A DNA stretch of 64,000 bases, taken from the NCBI GenBank assembly GCA_905236755.1, contig CAJOCR010000008.1:124001-188000 (forward strand), given 5' to 3'. Source of the stretch: an uncultured Prevotella sp. (GTDB lineage Bacteria > Bacteroidota > Bacteroidia > Bacteroidales > Bacteroidaceae). The position numbers and the translations under genes were made by a program. This document shows, piece by piece, positions 48,383 to 57,079 of the stretch. The notes beneath the pieces were generated by a model, which worked only from the letters and a program-made list of their open reading frames with translations, had not been told where the DNA came from and did no database searches. Position 1 is the stretch's first letter, and each line of letters starts with the position of its first letter.

Positions 48383-50542
48383 GAAGCGCTTCAACACATC
48401 GCATTTTGTAACAAAATTATCAAGTTTCCCTTGATTGTTTTTAGCAAAATTGGCTAATGCTTCCAACGCTTTATATTGGCGTGAGTTAGGACGAATAAGC
48501 GGATTGTCTTCATCATACCACACTTCGTTTTTAGCGTCCCAGCCAGAGAAATACCAAGGGTCTCTATGTATGTAAGCCAAAGCATAGAGACTCTTTTCTT
48601 TTAACTTGAAATCGGTAGTCTTTACAGACGCTTCCTCAAGCAGGTTTATAGCATCGGCTATCATATCGTGATTGCCAGCAAGAGTGCTGTCCTGACTGCA
48701 GCTCCAGCCATATTGCGTGAGCCACCAGCAGTCGCCTTCATAGCTGCTCTGATAAAGCATAACAGCCAGCTTATAACCCTCTTTCAAACGGTCTTCGCTG
48801 TCGCGCATATTGCGCCAACGAGCTTGAACATCAAGCAGTTCCTTGCAATAATCAAGTTTCTTGTTGCTCTTAAGCGAAGAAACACGAACCTTACCAAATT
48901 CTCCTGTATATTGCTTCTGCATCCAACGTTCCACATTCCAATTACATTTCACCTCATAAGGCAGGATATTCTGGGTTCTAATAAAGCCAAGATCCACCCT
49001 CTCTAAATAGCTAATAGCCTCAGAATAGCGAGCCTGAGCAAGAAGTTTTGTACCTATGAGATCGTTGTAGTAGTCAGCCTCACGATAGGCTTTATCCCAA
49101 GCATATCTATATAACACATCCTTAGGTCTTTTCTTAAGATAAGAAAGATAATCCAGCAACTGCTTTGTAGAGAGCTTGTCGAGAACAGAATAATACTCAT
49201 TACTGTAATCAAAATTCACATTCTCGTGATAATCATTAATAATCTTTCTTGAACGATAGTCAGGCACCCAAGGAGCATCCTCCTCCATCATGGAAAACAT
49301 GGCTAAAGCCTCGTTCAGTTTGCCAAGTGAGCGCAAACGTGGAATAAGCATACAATAAACGAGTCGTTCCTTAACATCATGATAATGATCATCGGTCATA
49401 ACAGAATCACGCACATCGCGCTTAGACATCTCGTCGAGCCATTGTAGTTCGCCTGTAAGCCAAGAGTTATATTTCTTTTTCATCTTCTCTGTTTGAACAG
49501 AGTTGATGGCATAAATAGCGCGTGCATTATCTCTCATACGTTGAGTGCCATTCATCTTCAGGGCAGCAGCAAGATCATTCTTTGCCTCGGAATAAAGCCC
49601 CATCTGATGTTCCAAACAGCCAATAGCACTTTGCCATAGACATGGGTTCACCACATTTGGGTTCTTCACCACCTGGCGGGCAAAGGCTATAAAACTATCA
49701 GCATCTTTTCTGTAAACCTCGCGAGCTCCCAACTGATGAATCCACTCTACTTTATCGGAATCGGCACTTTCAGCTTCCCATCCTATGTGACGAACAAACA
49801 CGTCTTCTGTTTCCTGAAAGTTGTTCACGAAGTCTTGAACAAGATAGTTCAAGGTTGGGGAATTTGGATTTTCGTTAAAAACCTTCTGTATGCCAGCCAC
49901 ATTACGATAGTTGCGAACACAGAATTTCAAACTACGGAAATCTTCCTGTTCAGCATATATTTCCACAGCCTGACGGCGACTGCCCTGTCTCAACAGACAA
50001 CCAGCATAGATATTATACATCATATCTCTATAAACTGATTTACTCTGCTTAGAAGCCGTTTGCTGCCAATAGTTCATAGCATCCTGATAGCGTTTCAAGC
50101 CAAAAAGTGCACGCATTTTTAGCAAACAATACTGCTGTTCGAGGCGCTTCCCCTTATAGTTTTGTGAAGCGGTAAGCATCTTTTGTAGAATCTTGTTTCT
50201 ACCATTTATCTGTGCCTTTGTTGGGTATTCCCAGCCGTTGAACATATCATTTGAATCGATATATGCATTCAAAAGGTTCATATACGCCATAAGCTCTTTG
50301 TCGTTGCGTTTCTTTGCCTCGGTCATAATGTCTGAGCGACGCCAGCTGTATGTGAAATAATTATCTTTGATGCCTAAGTATTTTGTCCAGAACACATTGG
50401 TTTCTGCGGTAAATCTATCGTCCATCAGCGAGCGATGAAACACGCTAAACAGGTAGTTGTTGTGATAACCACCCTCTGAAACACAAGCCTTGCCGTGAAC
50501 ACTTGAGAAAAACAACAGCAAAGCCGAAACATATAGTTTCAT
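48368..50542 (-). CDS. Hypothetical exported helical-repeat (TPR-like) protein
   Basis: About 724 residues with a signal peptide if it starts at 50542 (MKLYVSALLLFFSSVHGKAC). The body is rich in Trp, Tyr and paired helices resembling tetratricopeptide repeats (LNEALAMFSMMEED, RYSEAISYLERVD). I recognise no named family. It starts 4 nt after the stop of a lipoprotein gene, so they form an operon. A longer frame begins inside that gene. Its 3' end overlaps polA by 15 bp on the other strand. Confidence 0.72.
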   Translation of the reverse strand: MKLYVSALLLFFSSVHGKACVSEGGYHNNYLFSVFHRSLMDDRFTAETNVFWTKYLGIKDNYFTYSWRRSDIMTEAKKRNDKELMAYMNLLNAYIDSNDMFNGWEYPTKAQINGRNKILQKMLTASQNYKGKRLEQQYCLLKMRALFGLKRYQDAMNYWQQTASKQSKSVYRDMMYNIYAGCLLRQGSRRQAVEIYAEQEDFRSLKFCVRNYRNVAGIQKVFNENPNSPTLNYLVQDFVNNFQETEDVFVRHIGWEAESADSDKVEWIHQLGAREVYRKDADSFIAFARQVVKNPNVVNPCLWQSAIGCLEHQMGLYSEAKNDLAAALKMNGTQRMRDNARAIYAINSVQTEKMKKKYNSWLTGELQWLDEMSKRDVRDSVMTDDHYHDVKERLVYCMLIPRLRSLGKLNEALAMFSMMEEDAPWVPDYRSRKIINDYHENVNFDYSNEYYSVLDKLSTKQLLDYLSYLKKRPKDVLYRYAWDKAYREADYYNDLIGTKLLAQARYSEAISYLERVDLGFIRTQNILPYEVKCNWNVERWMQKQYTGEFGKVRVSSLKSNKKLDYCKELLDVQARWRNMRDSEDRLKEGYKLAVMLYQSSYEGDCWWLTQYGWSCSQDSTLAGNHDMIADAINLLEEASVKTTDFKLKEKSLYALAYIHRDPWYFSGWDAKNEVWYDEDNPLIRPNSRQYKALEALANFAKNNQGKLDNFVTKCDVLKRFLVRL

Positions 50543-50546
50543 ATTA

Positions 50547-51467
50547 TTACTTATTCCCAACGAATATTTTTTCATAATCCTTTGAATTAAAACGTTGTAT
50601 GTTATTTTCACTTAAATCATATAAAATTACCTCTTGATGAACATCCTCGCGTTCAGCATTTATAGCACTGAGGGTGGTGAGAATTTCATGTAATGAAGGC
50701 TGTCTAACGACAATAGAATCGCCCGAGAGCACAGGAAGATCGTCGTCAGAGTGCATTATTCCCACATATTTGCCACCTCTGAAAAGCACTCTCCACGTGA
50801 AAAGAGGATAGGCTGCCGAGAGTTCAAGCCTGTAACCAGCCAAACTATGCAGATAGGGACGCACATCCTTCACATCGAGGATGGGGCGCTCTACATCAAG
50901 CTTTGTAACATCTCCTGTATTATAGACCATCAACACACCTCTATCAACAGGTGGAACGTTAAGCGACAGCTGATGCAGACGGATAGTCGTAGATAAAGTA
51001 ATACCCTCTTTATGACAAAGATTTTGAAGAGATTTCAAGAAAGCAAAATACCGTTCTTGAGTCTGCATAGTCCAGTCGCAATCAATCTGAATTTCATTAA
51101 CATTCTTAATGTCGTTAGTCTCATTCATCTGAAGTATTCTTTTTAGAATCAACGTAGGAAGAGAATCTACATTCTGTCGCATGCAATCGTTGACAATATA
51201 CACAGTAGGAACAACCTCTATGTTCTGTGGCACCTTATCTTCGAAACTTATTGTTGCATTAGGAACAGTCCCTTTGCGCTCATCAAGAACAACATCAAAA
51301 TAGCGAACATATAAGCGCGACACATCATGTGCCTGCAGAAAATGTTGCTCAAGCGAATCAATATGCAACGTTGTCTGCCAGTAATACATACTTCGCTTGT
51401 GTTGCTGATCCTTAGTGCAAGCAGAAAGTATGGAAACACATATAAGCAAAAAAAGTAATTTTTTCAT
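50547..51467 (-). CDS. Hypothetical lipoprotein, DUF3142-like
   Basis: A 306-residue protein with a lipoprotein signal (MKKLLFLLICVSILSACTK, lipobox LSAC). The segment NEIQIDCDWTMQTQERYFAFLKSL, with QIDCDWT at the end of a predicted strand, resembles DUF3142 proteins, which look like TIM-barrel glycosidase relatives; that link is from memory and uncertain. It is co-transcribed with the TPR-like gene and has a -7 box at 51486-51493. A surface polysaccharide or peptidoglycan role is a guess. Confidence 0.7.
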   Translation of the reverse strand: MKKLLFLLICVSILSACTKDQQHKRSMYYWQTTLHIDSLEQHFLQAHDVSRLYVRYFDVVLDERKGTVPNATISFEDKVPQNIEVVPTVYIVNDCMRQNVDSLPTLILKRILQMNETNDIKNVNEIQIDCDWTMQTQERYFAFLKSLQNLCHKEGITLSTTIRLHQLSLNVPPVDRGVLMVYNTGDVTKLDVERPILDVKDVRPYLHSLAGYRLELSAAYPLFTWRVLFRGGKYVGIMHSDDDLPVLSGDSIVVRQPSLHEILTTLSAINAEREDVHQEVILYDLSENNIQRFNSKDYEKIFVGNK

Positions 51468-51485
51468 TTCGCTAATTCTACGGGG

Positions 51486-51493
51486 CAAATATA
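51486..51493 (-). promoter_or_regulatory. -7 box of the DUF3142-like lipoprotein gene
   Basis: The minus strand reads TATATTTG, 18 nt before the ATG. Confidence 0.5.
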
Positions 51494-51607
51494 CTAAAAA
51501 CTACAATTAATAGCAAGAGTTACGCTTTAATTATTCACATACAATGCTTTTTGTTCCATACAGACTATAATATACTAAAATTATTTCAGCATTTTAACTG
51601 TTGCGCG

Positions 51608-51760
51608 TTGCAGTGTTGCAGTTGAAAAAATGATAATCACAAAAAAAGTTAGGAATAATCTATATTAATATTTATATATATATAAATATTAATATAGAAA
51701 TATTGTTTGAATTTGAGGTAAGTTGTTTTTGGAACTGCAACACTGCAACACTGCAACAAA
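51608..51760. repeat. Inverted 8-bp array around an AT palindrome, unit 3
   Basis: The left arm has GTTGCAGT twice (about 51609-51626), the right arm ACTGCAAC three times (about 51735-51758). The core holds the palindrome CTATATTAATATTTATATAT with its complement (about 51659-51697). The architecture is that of the units at 22846-23283, but the arm sequence is different. Confidence 0.75.
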
Positions 51761-51857
51761 ATGGTGTTGAGAAAAAATCTAAAATTTTTATGATTATATT
51801 CGTGAACCGCAATGGGCATGTTGTATCTTTGCATCGTGATTAAATTATCAAGTGCGC

Positions 51858-51925
51858 ACGATTAGGAGGCAATTAGGACTCATATAGGAAAACTCGAAGA
51901 CATCTCGAAGGAATCTCGAAGGAAA
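51858..51925 (+). repeat. 11-bp-periodic array upstream of ychF
   Basis: Units CGATTAGGAGG, CAATTAGGACT and CATATAGGAAA grade into AAAACTCGAAG, ACATCTCGAAG and GAATCTCGAAG (51889-51921). The last part is the same family as 44404-44447. Confidence 0.75.
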
Positions 51926-51974
51926 CAAAAACACAGGCGTTCTTTGAAATATTGTTTTATCTGCACCAACTCAA

Positions 51975-52001
51975 CCCAGCCTCCCCTTTATCAGGGGAGG
52001 A
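51975..52001. repeat. GGGGAGG-family palindrome
   Basis: CCCAGCCTCCCC-TTTATCA-GGGGAGG, same family as the elements at 16329, 20381 and 25296. Confidence 0.6.
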
Positions 52002-52007
52002 GAAATA

Positions 52008-52035
52008 ATTCCACATTCCACATTCCACATTCCAC
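52008..52035 (+). repeat. Perfect 7-bp tandem array upstream of ychF
   Basis: ATTCCAC occurs four times without a mismatch, ending 9 nt before the -7 box at 52045 and so covering the -33 region. Confidence 0.85.
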
Positions 52036-52044
52036 ATTATTTTG

Positions 52045-52076
52045 TATCTTTGCACACAGAATTTAAACGTTTAAAT
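52045..52076 (+). promoter_or_regulatory. -7 box and leader palindrome of ychF
   Basis: TATCTTTG followed by C (52045-52052). Then a perfect 16-bp palindrome ATTTAAACGTTTAAAT (52061-52076) starts about where transcription would begin, 6 nt before the ATG. It could be an operator or a leader hairpin. Confidence 0.6.
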
Positions 52077-52081
52077 AAAAT

Positions 52082-53185
52082 ATGGCATTAAAATGTGGTA
52101 TTGTAGGCCTCCCAAACGTGGGAAAGTCTACTCTATTCAATTGCTTGTCAAGTGCTAAGGCACAGTCAGCAAACTTCCCTTTCTGTACTATTGAACCAAA
52201 CCTCGGCGTTATCACTGTTCCTGATGAGCGTTTGAACAAACTGGCTGAGATTGTGCATCCTGGTCGTATTGTTCCTGCTACATGCGAGATTGTGGACATT
52301 GCCGGATTGGTGAAAGGTGCAAGCAAGGGTGAAGGCTTAGGTAATAAGTTTTTGGGTAACATTCGTGAGTGCGACGCTATCATCCACGTAATTCGTTGTT
52401 TCGACGACGACAACATCGTTCGTGAGGGCGGTATGGCTGTTGATCCTATTGCTGATAAGGAAATTATCGACACAGAGCTTCAGCTCAAAGACCTTGAAAC
52501 CATCGACTCACAACTATCAAAGCAGCAGAAGATGGCATCAGCAGGCAACAAGGACGCAAAACTCATGGTAACCGTTCTTGAAGCATACAAAGAAGTGCTC
52601 GAACAGGGACACAACGCACGTGAGGTACAATTTGAAAGCAAAGACGAGATTCAAGCTGCACACGACCTGTTCCTGCTCACAACAAAGCCAGTGCTCTATG
52701 TATGCAACGTTGATGAAGCAAGCGCCAAGACTGGTAACGAATACTCAAAGAAAGTAGAAGAGATTGCTGCTCGCGAGGGCGCTGAAGCAATGATTATAGC
52801 AGCTAAGACCGAAGAGGATATTGCTTCTCTTGACACATACGAAGACAAGCAGATGTTCCTTGAGGAACTTGGTTTGGAAGAAAGCGGTGTTAACCGTCTT
52901 ATCCAGAAAGCCTATCACCTGCTCAACCTGCAGACCTTCATCACCGCAGGCGAGATGGAAGTAAAGGCTTGGACCTTCCATAAGGGTTGGAAAGCTCCAC
53001 AGTGTGCAGGTGTTATCCACACCGACTTTGAAAAGGGATTCATCCGTGCTGAGGTAATCAAATACGAAGACTACATCAAATATGGTTCAGAATCAGCCGT
53101 TCGTGAAGCAGGTAAACTCGGAATAGAAGGAAAAGAGTATATCGTTGAAGATGGCGACATCATGCATTTTAGATTTAACGTGTAA
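52082..53185 (+). CDS. ychF: Redox-regulated ATPase YchF (Obg-like)
   Basis: A 367-residue P-loop protein of the Obg/YchF family, an ATPase that binds ribosomes and affects stress responses. It has Walker A GLPNVGKST (about 9-17), DIAGLVKGASKGEGLGNKF, the base-recognition region YVCNVDEASA (NxxE type, in keeping with ATP over GTP), and a C-terminal TGS domain ending IVEDGDIMHFRFNV. The length is normal. Confidence 0.95.
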   Translation: MALKCGIVGLPNVGKSTLFNCLSSAKAQSANFPFCTIEPNLGVITVPDERLNKLAEIVHPGRIVPATCEIVDIAGLVKGASKGEGLGNKFLGNIRECDAIIHVIRCFDDDNIVREGGMAVDPIADKEIIDTELQLKDLETIDSQLSKQQKMASAGNKDAKLMVTVLEAYKEVLEQGHNAREVQFESKDEIQAAHDLFLLTTKPVLYVCNVDEASAKTGNEYSKKVEEIAAREGAEAMIIAAKTEEDIASLDTYEDKQMFLEELGLEESGVNRLIQKAYHLLNLQTFITAGEMEVKAWTFHKGWKAPQCAGVIHTDFEKGFIRAEVIKYEDYIKYGSESAVREAGKLGIEGKEYIVEDGDIMHFRFNV

Positions 53186-53233
53186 AAGCGCTAAATCTAA
53201 TGCTAAACGATGAGAACATAATCTATAATCAAA

Positions 53234-54112
53234 ATGGAACATTTTTTATATATCATCTGGAATCCTGACCTATTTCTTTTTCACATAGGCAGCTGGGGTG
53301 TTCGCTGGTATTCACTATGCTGGCTCATAGGATTGGTTAGCGCCTTTTTCATTGTGAAATGGCTCTTCGACGACCAGAAGATCACCTTTCAGGAAAGAGT
53401 ATATGGTAAAGAGAAAACCAAAATAAACGTATTTGACCCTCTTTTCATTTATTGCTTTTTCGGCATATTGATTGGTGCTCGCTTAGGACATTGCATTTTC
53501 TATCAACCAGAATACTTCCTCACAAGCGCTGATCACATTATAGAGATGTTCCTCCCTATTCATCACATGCCTGACGGCAGCTGGAAATACATAGGCTACG
53601 AAGGACTTGCAAGTCACGGAGGCACAATAGGCTTGATGATAGCCTTATGGCTTTACTGCCGCAATTACAAAGTAAAACTGTGGACCGTTCTCGACAACAT
53701 AGCTATTGCAACACCTATCACAGCATGCTTCATTCGATTAGGAAATCTGATGAACTCAGAAATAATAGGTAAGGTAACCGATGTACCTTGGGCATTCATC
53801 TTCTATCATGTAGATCAATACCCTCGTCATCCAGGACAATTATATGAAGCAATAGCCTATGCTTTCTTCTTCTTTGTAGGATTACATTTCTATTGCAGAA
53901 CGAAGAAACCTGTAGGCACAGGCTTTTATTTTGGTCTTTGCATAACCCTTATCTTTGCATTCCGTTTCTTCATAGAATACACCAAAGATATTCAGGTTGA
54001 TTTCGAAGCAGGAATGCCATTCAATATGGGACAAATCCTAAGCATCCCATTTGTCATCTTAGGCATCTACTGTATGATTAGGTCAAGAAAGATTGAAAGA
54101 TTGAAAGATTGA
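53234..54112 (+). CDS. lgt: Prolipoprotein diacylglyceryl transferase
   Basis: A 292-residue inner-membrane enzyme that attaches diacylglycerol to the lipobox Cys of prolipoproteins. Motifs include [12 protein letters not shown] and the Lgt signature [12 protein letters not shown]; seven hydrophobic segments are visible. The C-terminal KIERLKD and the stop are encoded by an 8-bp tandem repeat (AAGATTGA, 54089-54120) that continues past the gene. It lies 48 nt after ychF. Confidence 0.94.
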   Translation: MEHFLYIIWNPDLFLFHIGSWGVRWYSLCWLIGLVSAFFIVKWLFDDQKITFQERVYGKEKTKINVFDPLFIYCFFGILIGARLGHCIFYQPEYFLTSADHIIEMFLPIHHMPDGSWKYIGYEGLASHGGTIGLMIALWLYCRNYKVKLWTVLDNIAIATPITACFIRLGNLMNSEIIGKVTDVPWAFIFYHVDQYPRHPGQLYEAIAYAFFFFVGLHFYCRTKKPVGTGFYFGLCITLIFAFRFFIEYTKDIQVDFEAGMPFNMGQILSIPFVILGIYCMIRSRKIERLKD

Positions 54113-54184
54113 AAGATTGAAAAATGGAAAAATGGAAAAATTAAAGCGCATAGCGCTTCATTATTCATTTTTCAATATTCAATA
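54089..54184. repeat. 8-bp array, GC palindrome and 7-bp array across the lgt stop
   Basis: AAGATTGA four times (54089-54120, perfect), AAAATGGA twice (54121-54136), palindrome AAGCGC-ATA-GCGCTT (54144-54158), then TTCATTA, TTCATTT, TTCAATA, TTCAATA (54157-54184). The lgt stop codon is within the first array. Confidence 0.8.
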
Positions 54185-54216
54185 ATAAAGGCTTCCTTTT
54201 TGGGGAAGCCTTTATT
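54184..54216. terminator. Bidirectional terminator between lgt and mutS
   Basis: AATAAAGGCTTCC (54184-54196) and GGAAGCCTTTATT (54204-54216) pair perfectly over 13 bp with a 7-nt loop, and T/A runs lie on both sides. It serves the convergent lgt and mutS genes. Confidence 0.85.
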
Positions 54217-54219
54217 GTT

Positions 54220-56886
54220 TTATTTCCCGTTCAATATTTTCTTTATATCGTTTAGTTTATTTAAAGCCTCTACAGGAGTGAGGTTATTAACATCGAGACC
54301 AAGAATCTCGTCACGAATCTGGGTGAGCACAGGGTCGTCTAACTGGAAGAAAGACAGCTGCGTTTCCTCAGAAGGCTTTTGTATCTTTTCAACTACAGCA
54401 CGGCCAGCCTCTGAGCCTACTCCAGAGTTATCTTCCTCAAGCTGCTTGAGAATAACATTAGCACGCTTCACGATACTCTTTGGCATACCTGCAATTTCAG
54501 CAACATGAATACCAAATGAGTGCTCTGAGCCGCCACGCATGAGTTTACGCAGGAAGATTACCTTTCCATCTACTTCCTTCACGCTGACATTATAGTTCTT
54601 AATACGAGGGAAGAGTTTCTCCATCTCGTTAAGCTCGTGATAGTGAGTAGCAAAAAGAGTACGAGCCTTAGCTTTTACTTGCTCATGCAGATATTCAACA
54701 ATAGCCCACGCAATACTAATACCGTCGTAAGTAGATGTTCCTCTACCCAACTCGTCAAAGAGCACAAGCGAGCGAGGAGTAACATTATTCAGAATATTAG
54801 CTGCCTCAGTCATCTCTACCATAAAAGTAGATTCTCCAAGAGAAATATTGTCTGATGCACCCACACGAGTGAATATTTTATCCACCAAACCTATTTTAGC
54901 GCTTTCTGCGGGCACAAAACAACCTATCTGAGACAAGAGTACTATCAAAGCCGTTTGACGCAACAGAGCTGATTTACCAGCCATATTAGGACCAGTAATC
55001 ATCATCACTTGCTGTTTCTCGGTATCAAGATACACATCATTAGGCACATATTTCTCACCCAAAGGCAATTGAGTTTCAATAACCGGGTGACGCCCCTGCT
55101 TGATATCTATCACATCAGAATCATCAACAATAGGACGTGCATAATGATTTTCTTCGGCAGTCTTTGCAAAACTAAGAAGACAGTCGATACGAGCCAAGAG
55201 ATTAGCATTTATCTGTATCTGAGGAATAAACTCCTGCATAGCGAGAATAAGCTCATTAAAGAGTTTTGCCTCAAGAGCAAGTATCTTCTCGTCGGCACCA
55301 AGAATCTTTTCCTCGTATTCCTTCAGTTCCTGAGTAATATAACGCTCTGCCTGAGCAAGAGTCTGCTTACGAATCCAGCCTTCTGGCACTTTGTCCTTAT
55401 AAGTGTTGCGCACTTCAAGGTAGTATCCAAAGACATTGTTATATCCCACCTTAAGAGAAGAAATACCTGTTTTCTCAGCTTCTTCCTCTTGAATCTTCAA
55501 CAGATAATCCTTTCCGTGACGACTGATAGAACGCAGCTCATCAAGTTCGGCACAATAGCCGTCAGCAATAACATCGCCCTTATTGATAAGCTGTGGAGGA
55601 TCGTTCTGAATTTCTTTCTCTATTATGTCCTTCAGACTCTCACAAAGATTCAACTGTTCGCCTATCCTCTTCAAAGCATCGTTATTTGAATACAGACAAG
55701 CAGTCTTGATAGGACGGATAGCTATAAGCGCATTCTTCAGCTGAACAACCTCACGTGGAGAAACACGACCAACAGCAACCTTAGAGATAATACGCTCAAG
55801 ATCGCCTACTCTATGCAGTTCATCGTCAACTGTATCACGGAAATCAGGTTCACGGAAAAAATATTCCACAATATCCAATCGCTCCTGAATAGGACGCACA
55901 TCCTTCAAAGGAAAGACCACCCAACGACGAAGCATTCGTCCACCCATAGGGGTTACTGTGCGATCAATAACATTAAGCAACGAACTACCATCATCCTGCA
56001 TTGTGTTCAAAAGCTCAAGAGAACGAATGGTAAAACGATCCAAACGTACATATTTCTCTTCCTCAATACGACTAAGGGAAGTAATATGATTGATATGAGT
56101 GTGCTGAGTAATCTCGAGATACTGCATGATAGCACCCGAAGCGATAACACCATTTCTAAGGTGATCAACACCAAAACCCTTCAGACTCTTTGTTCCAAAA
56201 TGCTTCAAGAGTTTCTTGCGTGCTGCATCCTCTGTGAAAACCCAGTCATCAAGTTCAAAAGTACAGAACTTATTACCAAAATATTTCTCGAAGTTATTTT
56301 TCTCTGTTCTGTCAAAAAGAACCTCCTTAGGTGTGAAATTACCAAGAAGCTTCTCCACATAATCGTATGTACCTTCACCAGTAAGGAACTCACCTGTAGA
56401 AATATCAAGAAAGGAAATACCACAAGCTGTCTTACCAAAATGAACAGCAGCAAGGAAATTGTTCTCCTTATAGTTGAGCACATTATCACCCATCGCAACA
56501 CCAGGAGTAACAAGTTCGGTTATTCCTCGCTTCACCATCTTGTCCATCTCAGAAAGACCTTTCTTTCCCTTCAGCTGGGCACGTTTCTTCTTGGAGTCTT
56601 CCAACTGGTCGCAGATAGCTACTCGCTTACCAGCACGAATGAGTTTTGGCAAGAATGTGTCGAGAGCATGATGAGGAAAACCAGCCATCTCAGTAGCAAC
56701 AGATTTACCTCCATTATTACGTCGGGTAAGCGTAATACCAAGAATTCTAGAAGCCTCTATAGCATCATCACAATAGGTTTCATAGAAGTCACCACAACGA
56801 AACAACATCAAAGCATCAGGATGCTTTGCTTTAAGAGAAAAAAACTGCTTCATCATTGGTGTAAGCCCTTTGGTATCTATCGCCAT
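54220..56886 (-). CDS. mutS: DNA mismatch repair protein MutS
   Basis: An 888-residue mismatch sensor ATPase. The mismatch-binding F-x-E motif is F34-Y35-E36 in GDFYETY. Walker A is GPNMAGKS (about 632-639), followed by [13 protein letters not shown] and ATHYHEL. The C-terminal end carries the clamp region. The promoter is a full consensus one with a 7-bp array and palindrome upstream. MutL is not in the window. Confidence 0.96.
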   Translation of the reverse strand: MAIDTKGLTPMMKQFFSLKAKHPDALMLFRCGDFYETYCDDAIEASRILGITLTRRNNGGKSVATEMAGFPHHALDTFLPKLIRAGKRVAICDQLEDSKKKRAQLKGKKGLSEMDKMVKRGITELVTPGVAMGDNVLNYKENNFLAAVHFGKTACGISFLDISTGEFLTGEGTYDYVEKLLGNFTPKEVLFDRTEKNNFEKYFGNKFCTFELDDWVFTEDAARKKLLKHFGTKSLKGFGVDHLRNGVIASGAIMQYLEITQHTHINHITSLSRIEEEKYVRLDRFTIRSLELLNTMQDDGSSLLNVIDRTVTPMGGRMLRRWVVFPLKDVRPIQERLDIVEYFFREPDFRDTVDDELHRVGDLERIISKVAVGRVSPREVVQLKNALIAIRPIKTACLYSNNDALKRIGEQLNLCESLKDIIEKEIQNDPPQLINKGDVIADGYCAELDELRSISRHGKDYLLKIQEEEAEKTGISSLKVGYNNVFGYYLEVRNTYKDKVPEGWIRKQTLAQAERYITQELKEYEEKILGADEKILALEAKLFNELILAMQEFIPQIQINANLLARIDCLLSFAKTAEENHYARPIVDDSDVIDIKQGRHPVIETQLPLGEKYVPNDVYLDTEKQQVMMITGPNMAGKSALLRQTALIVLLSQIGCFVPAESAKIGLVDKIFTRVGASDNISLGESTFMVEMTEAANILNNVTPRSLVLFDELGRGTSTYDGISIAWAIVEYLHEQVKAKARTLFATHYHELNEMEKLFPRIKNYNVSVKEVDGKVIFLRKLMRGGSEHSFGIHVAEIAGMPKSIVKRANVILKQLEEDNSGVGSEAGRAVVEKIQKPSEETQLSFFQLDDPVLTQIRDEILGLDVNNLTPVEALNKLNDIKKILNGK

Positions 56887-56920
56887 ATATCTGTTTCCTT
56901 TCTTATTTTTGGTTAGATTG

Positions 56921-56951
56921 CAAAGTTACATAAAAACGAGAGCAGAACAAA
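56921..56951 (-). promoter_or_regulatory. Full -33/-7 promoter of mutS
   Basis: TTTG (56948-56951) and TAACTTTG (56921-56928) on the minus strand, spacing 19 nt. The 7-bp array starts 3 nt upstream of the TTTG. Confidence 0.75.
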
Positions 56952-56954
56952 ATA

Positions 56955-57079
56955 TTAATGTGGAATTTTGAATTTGGAATGTGGAATTAGTTGCCCTACG
57001 GGCAATTATTAATGGTTCAATTAAAAATTATTATTCAATATTCAATTTTCAATATTCAATAGCGATGCTATAGCATCGC
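56955..57079. repeat. Array-palindrome-array-palindrome element between mutS and the RAYT gene
   Basis: Units TTAATGT, GGAATTT, TGAATTT, GGAATGT, GGAATTA (56955-56989) lead to TTGCCC-TAC-GGGCAA (56991-57005). Then come TTCAATA, TTCAATT, TTCAATA, TTCAATA (57034-57061) and the perfect 18-bp palindrome GCGATGCTATAGCATCGC (57062-57079). The second palindrome contains the stop codon of the RAYT-like gene. Confidence 0.85.

Noticed and set aside
51649..51834. Minus-strand 61-codon frame in the gap before ychF
   Set aside because: It translates the AT palindrome (YINIYIYININID), not a gene.
55813..56916. Plus-strand open frame of 367 codons opposite mutS
   Set aside because: Antisense of mutS; composition is not protein-like and no start signals are present.
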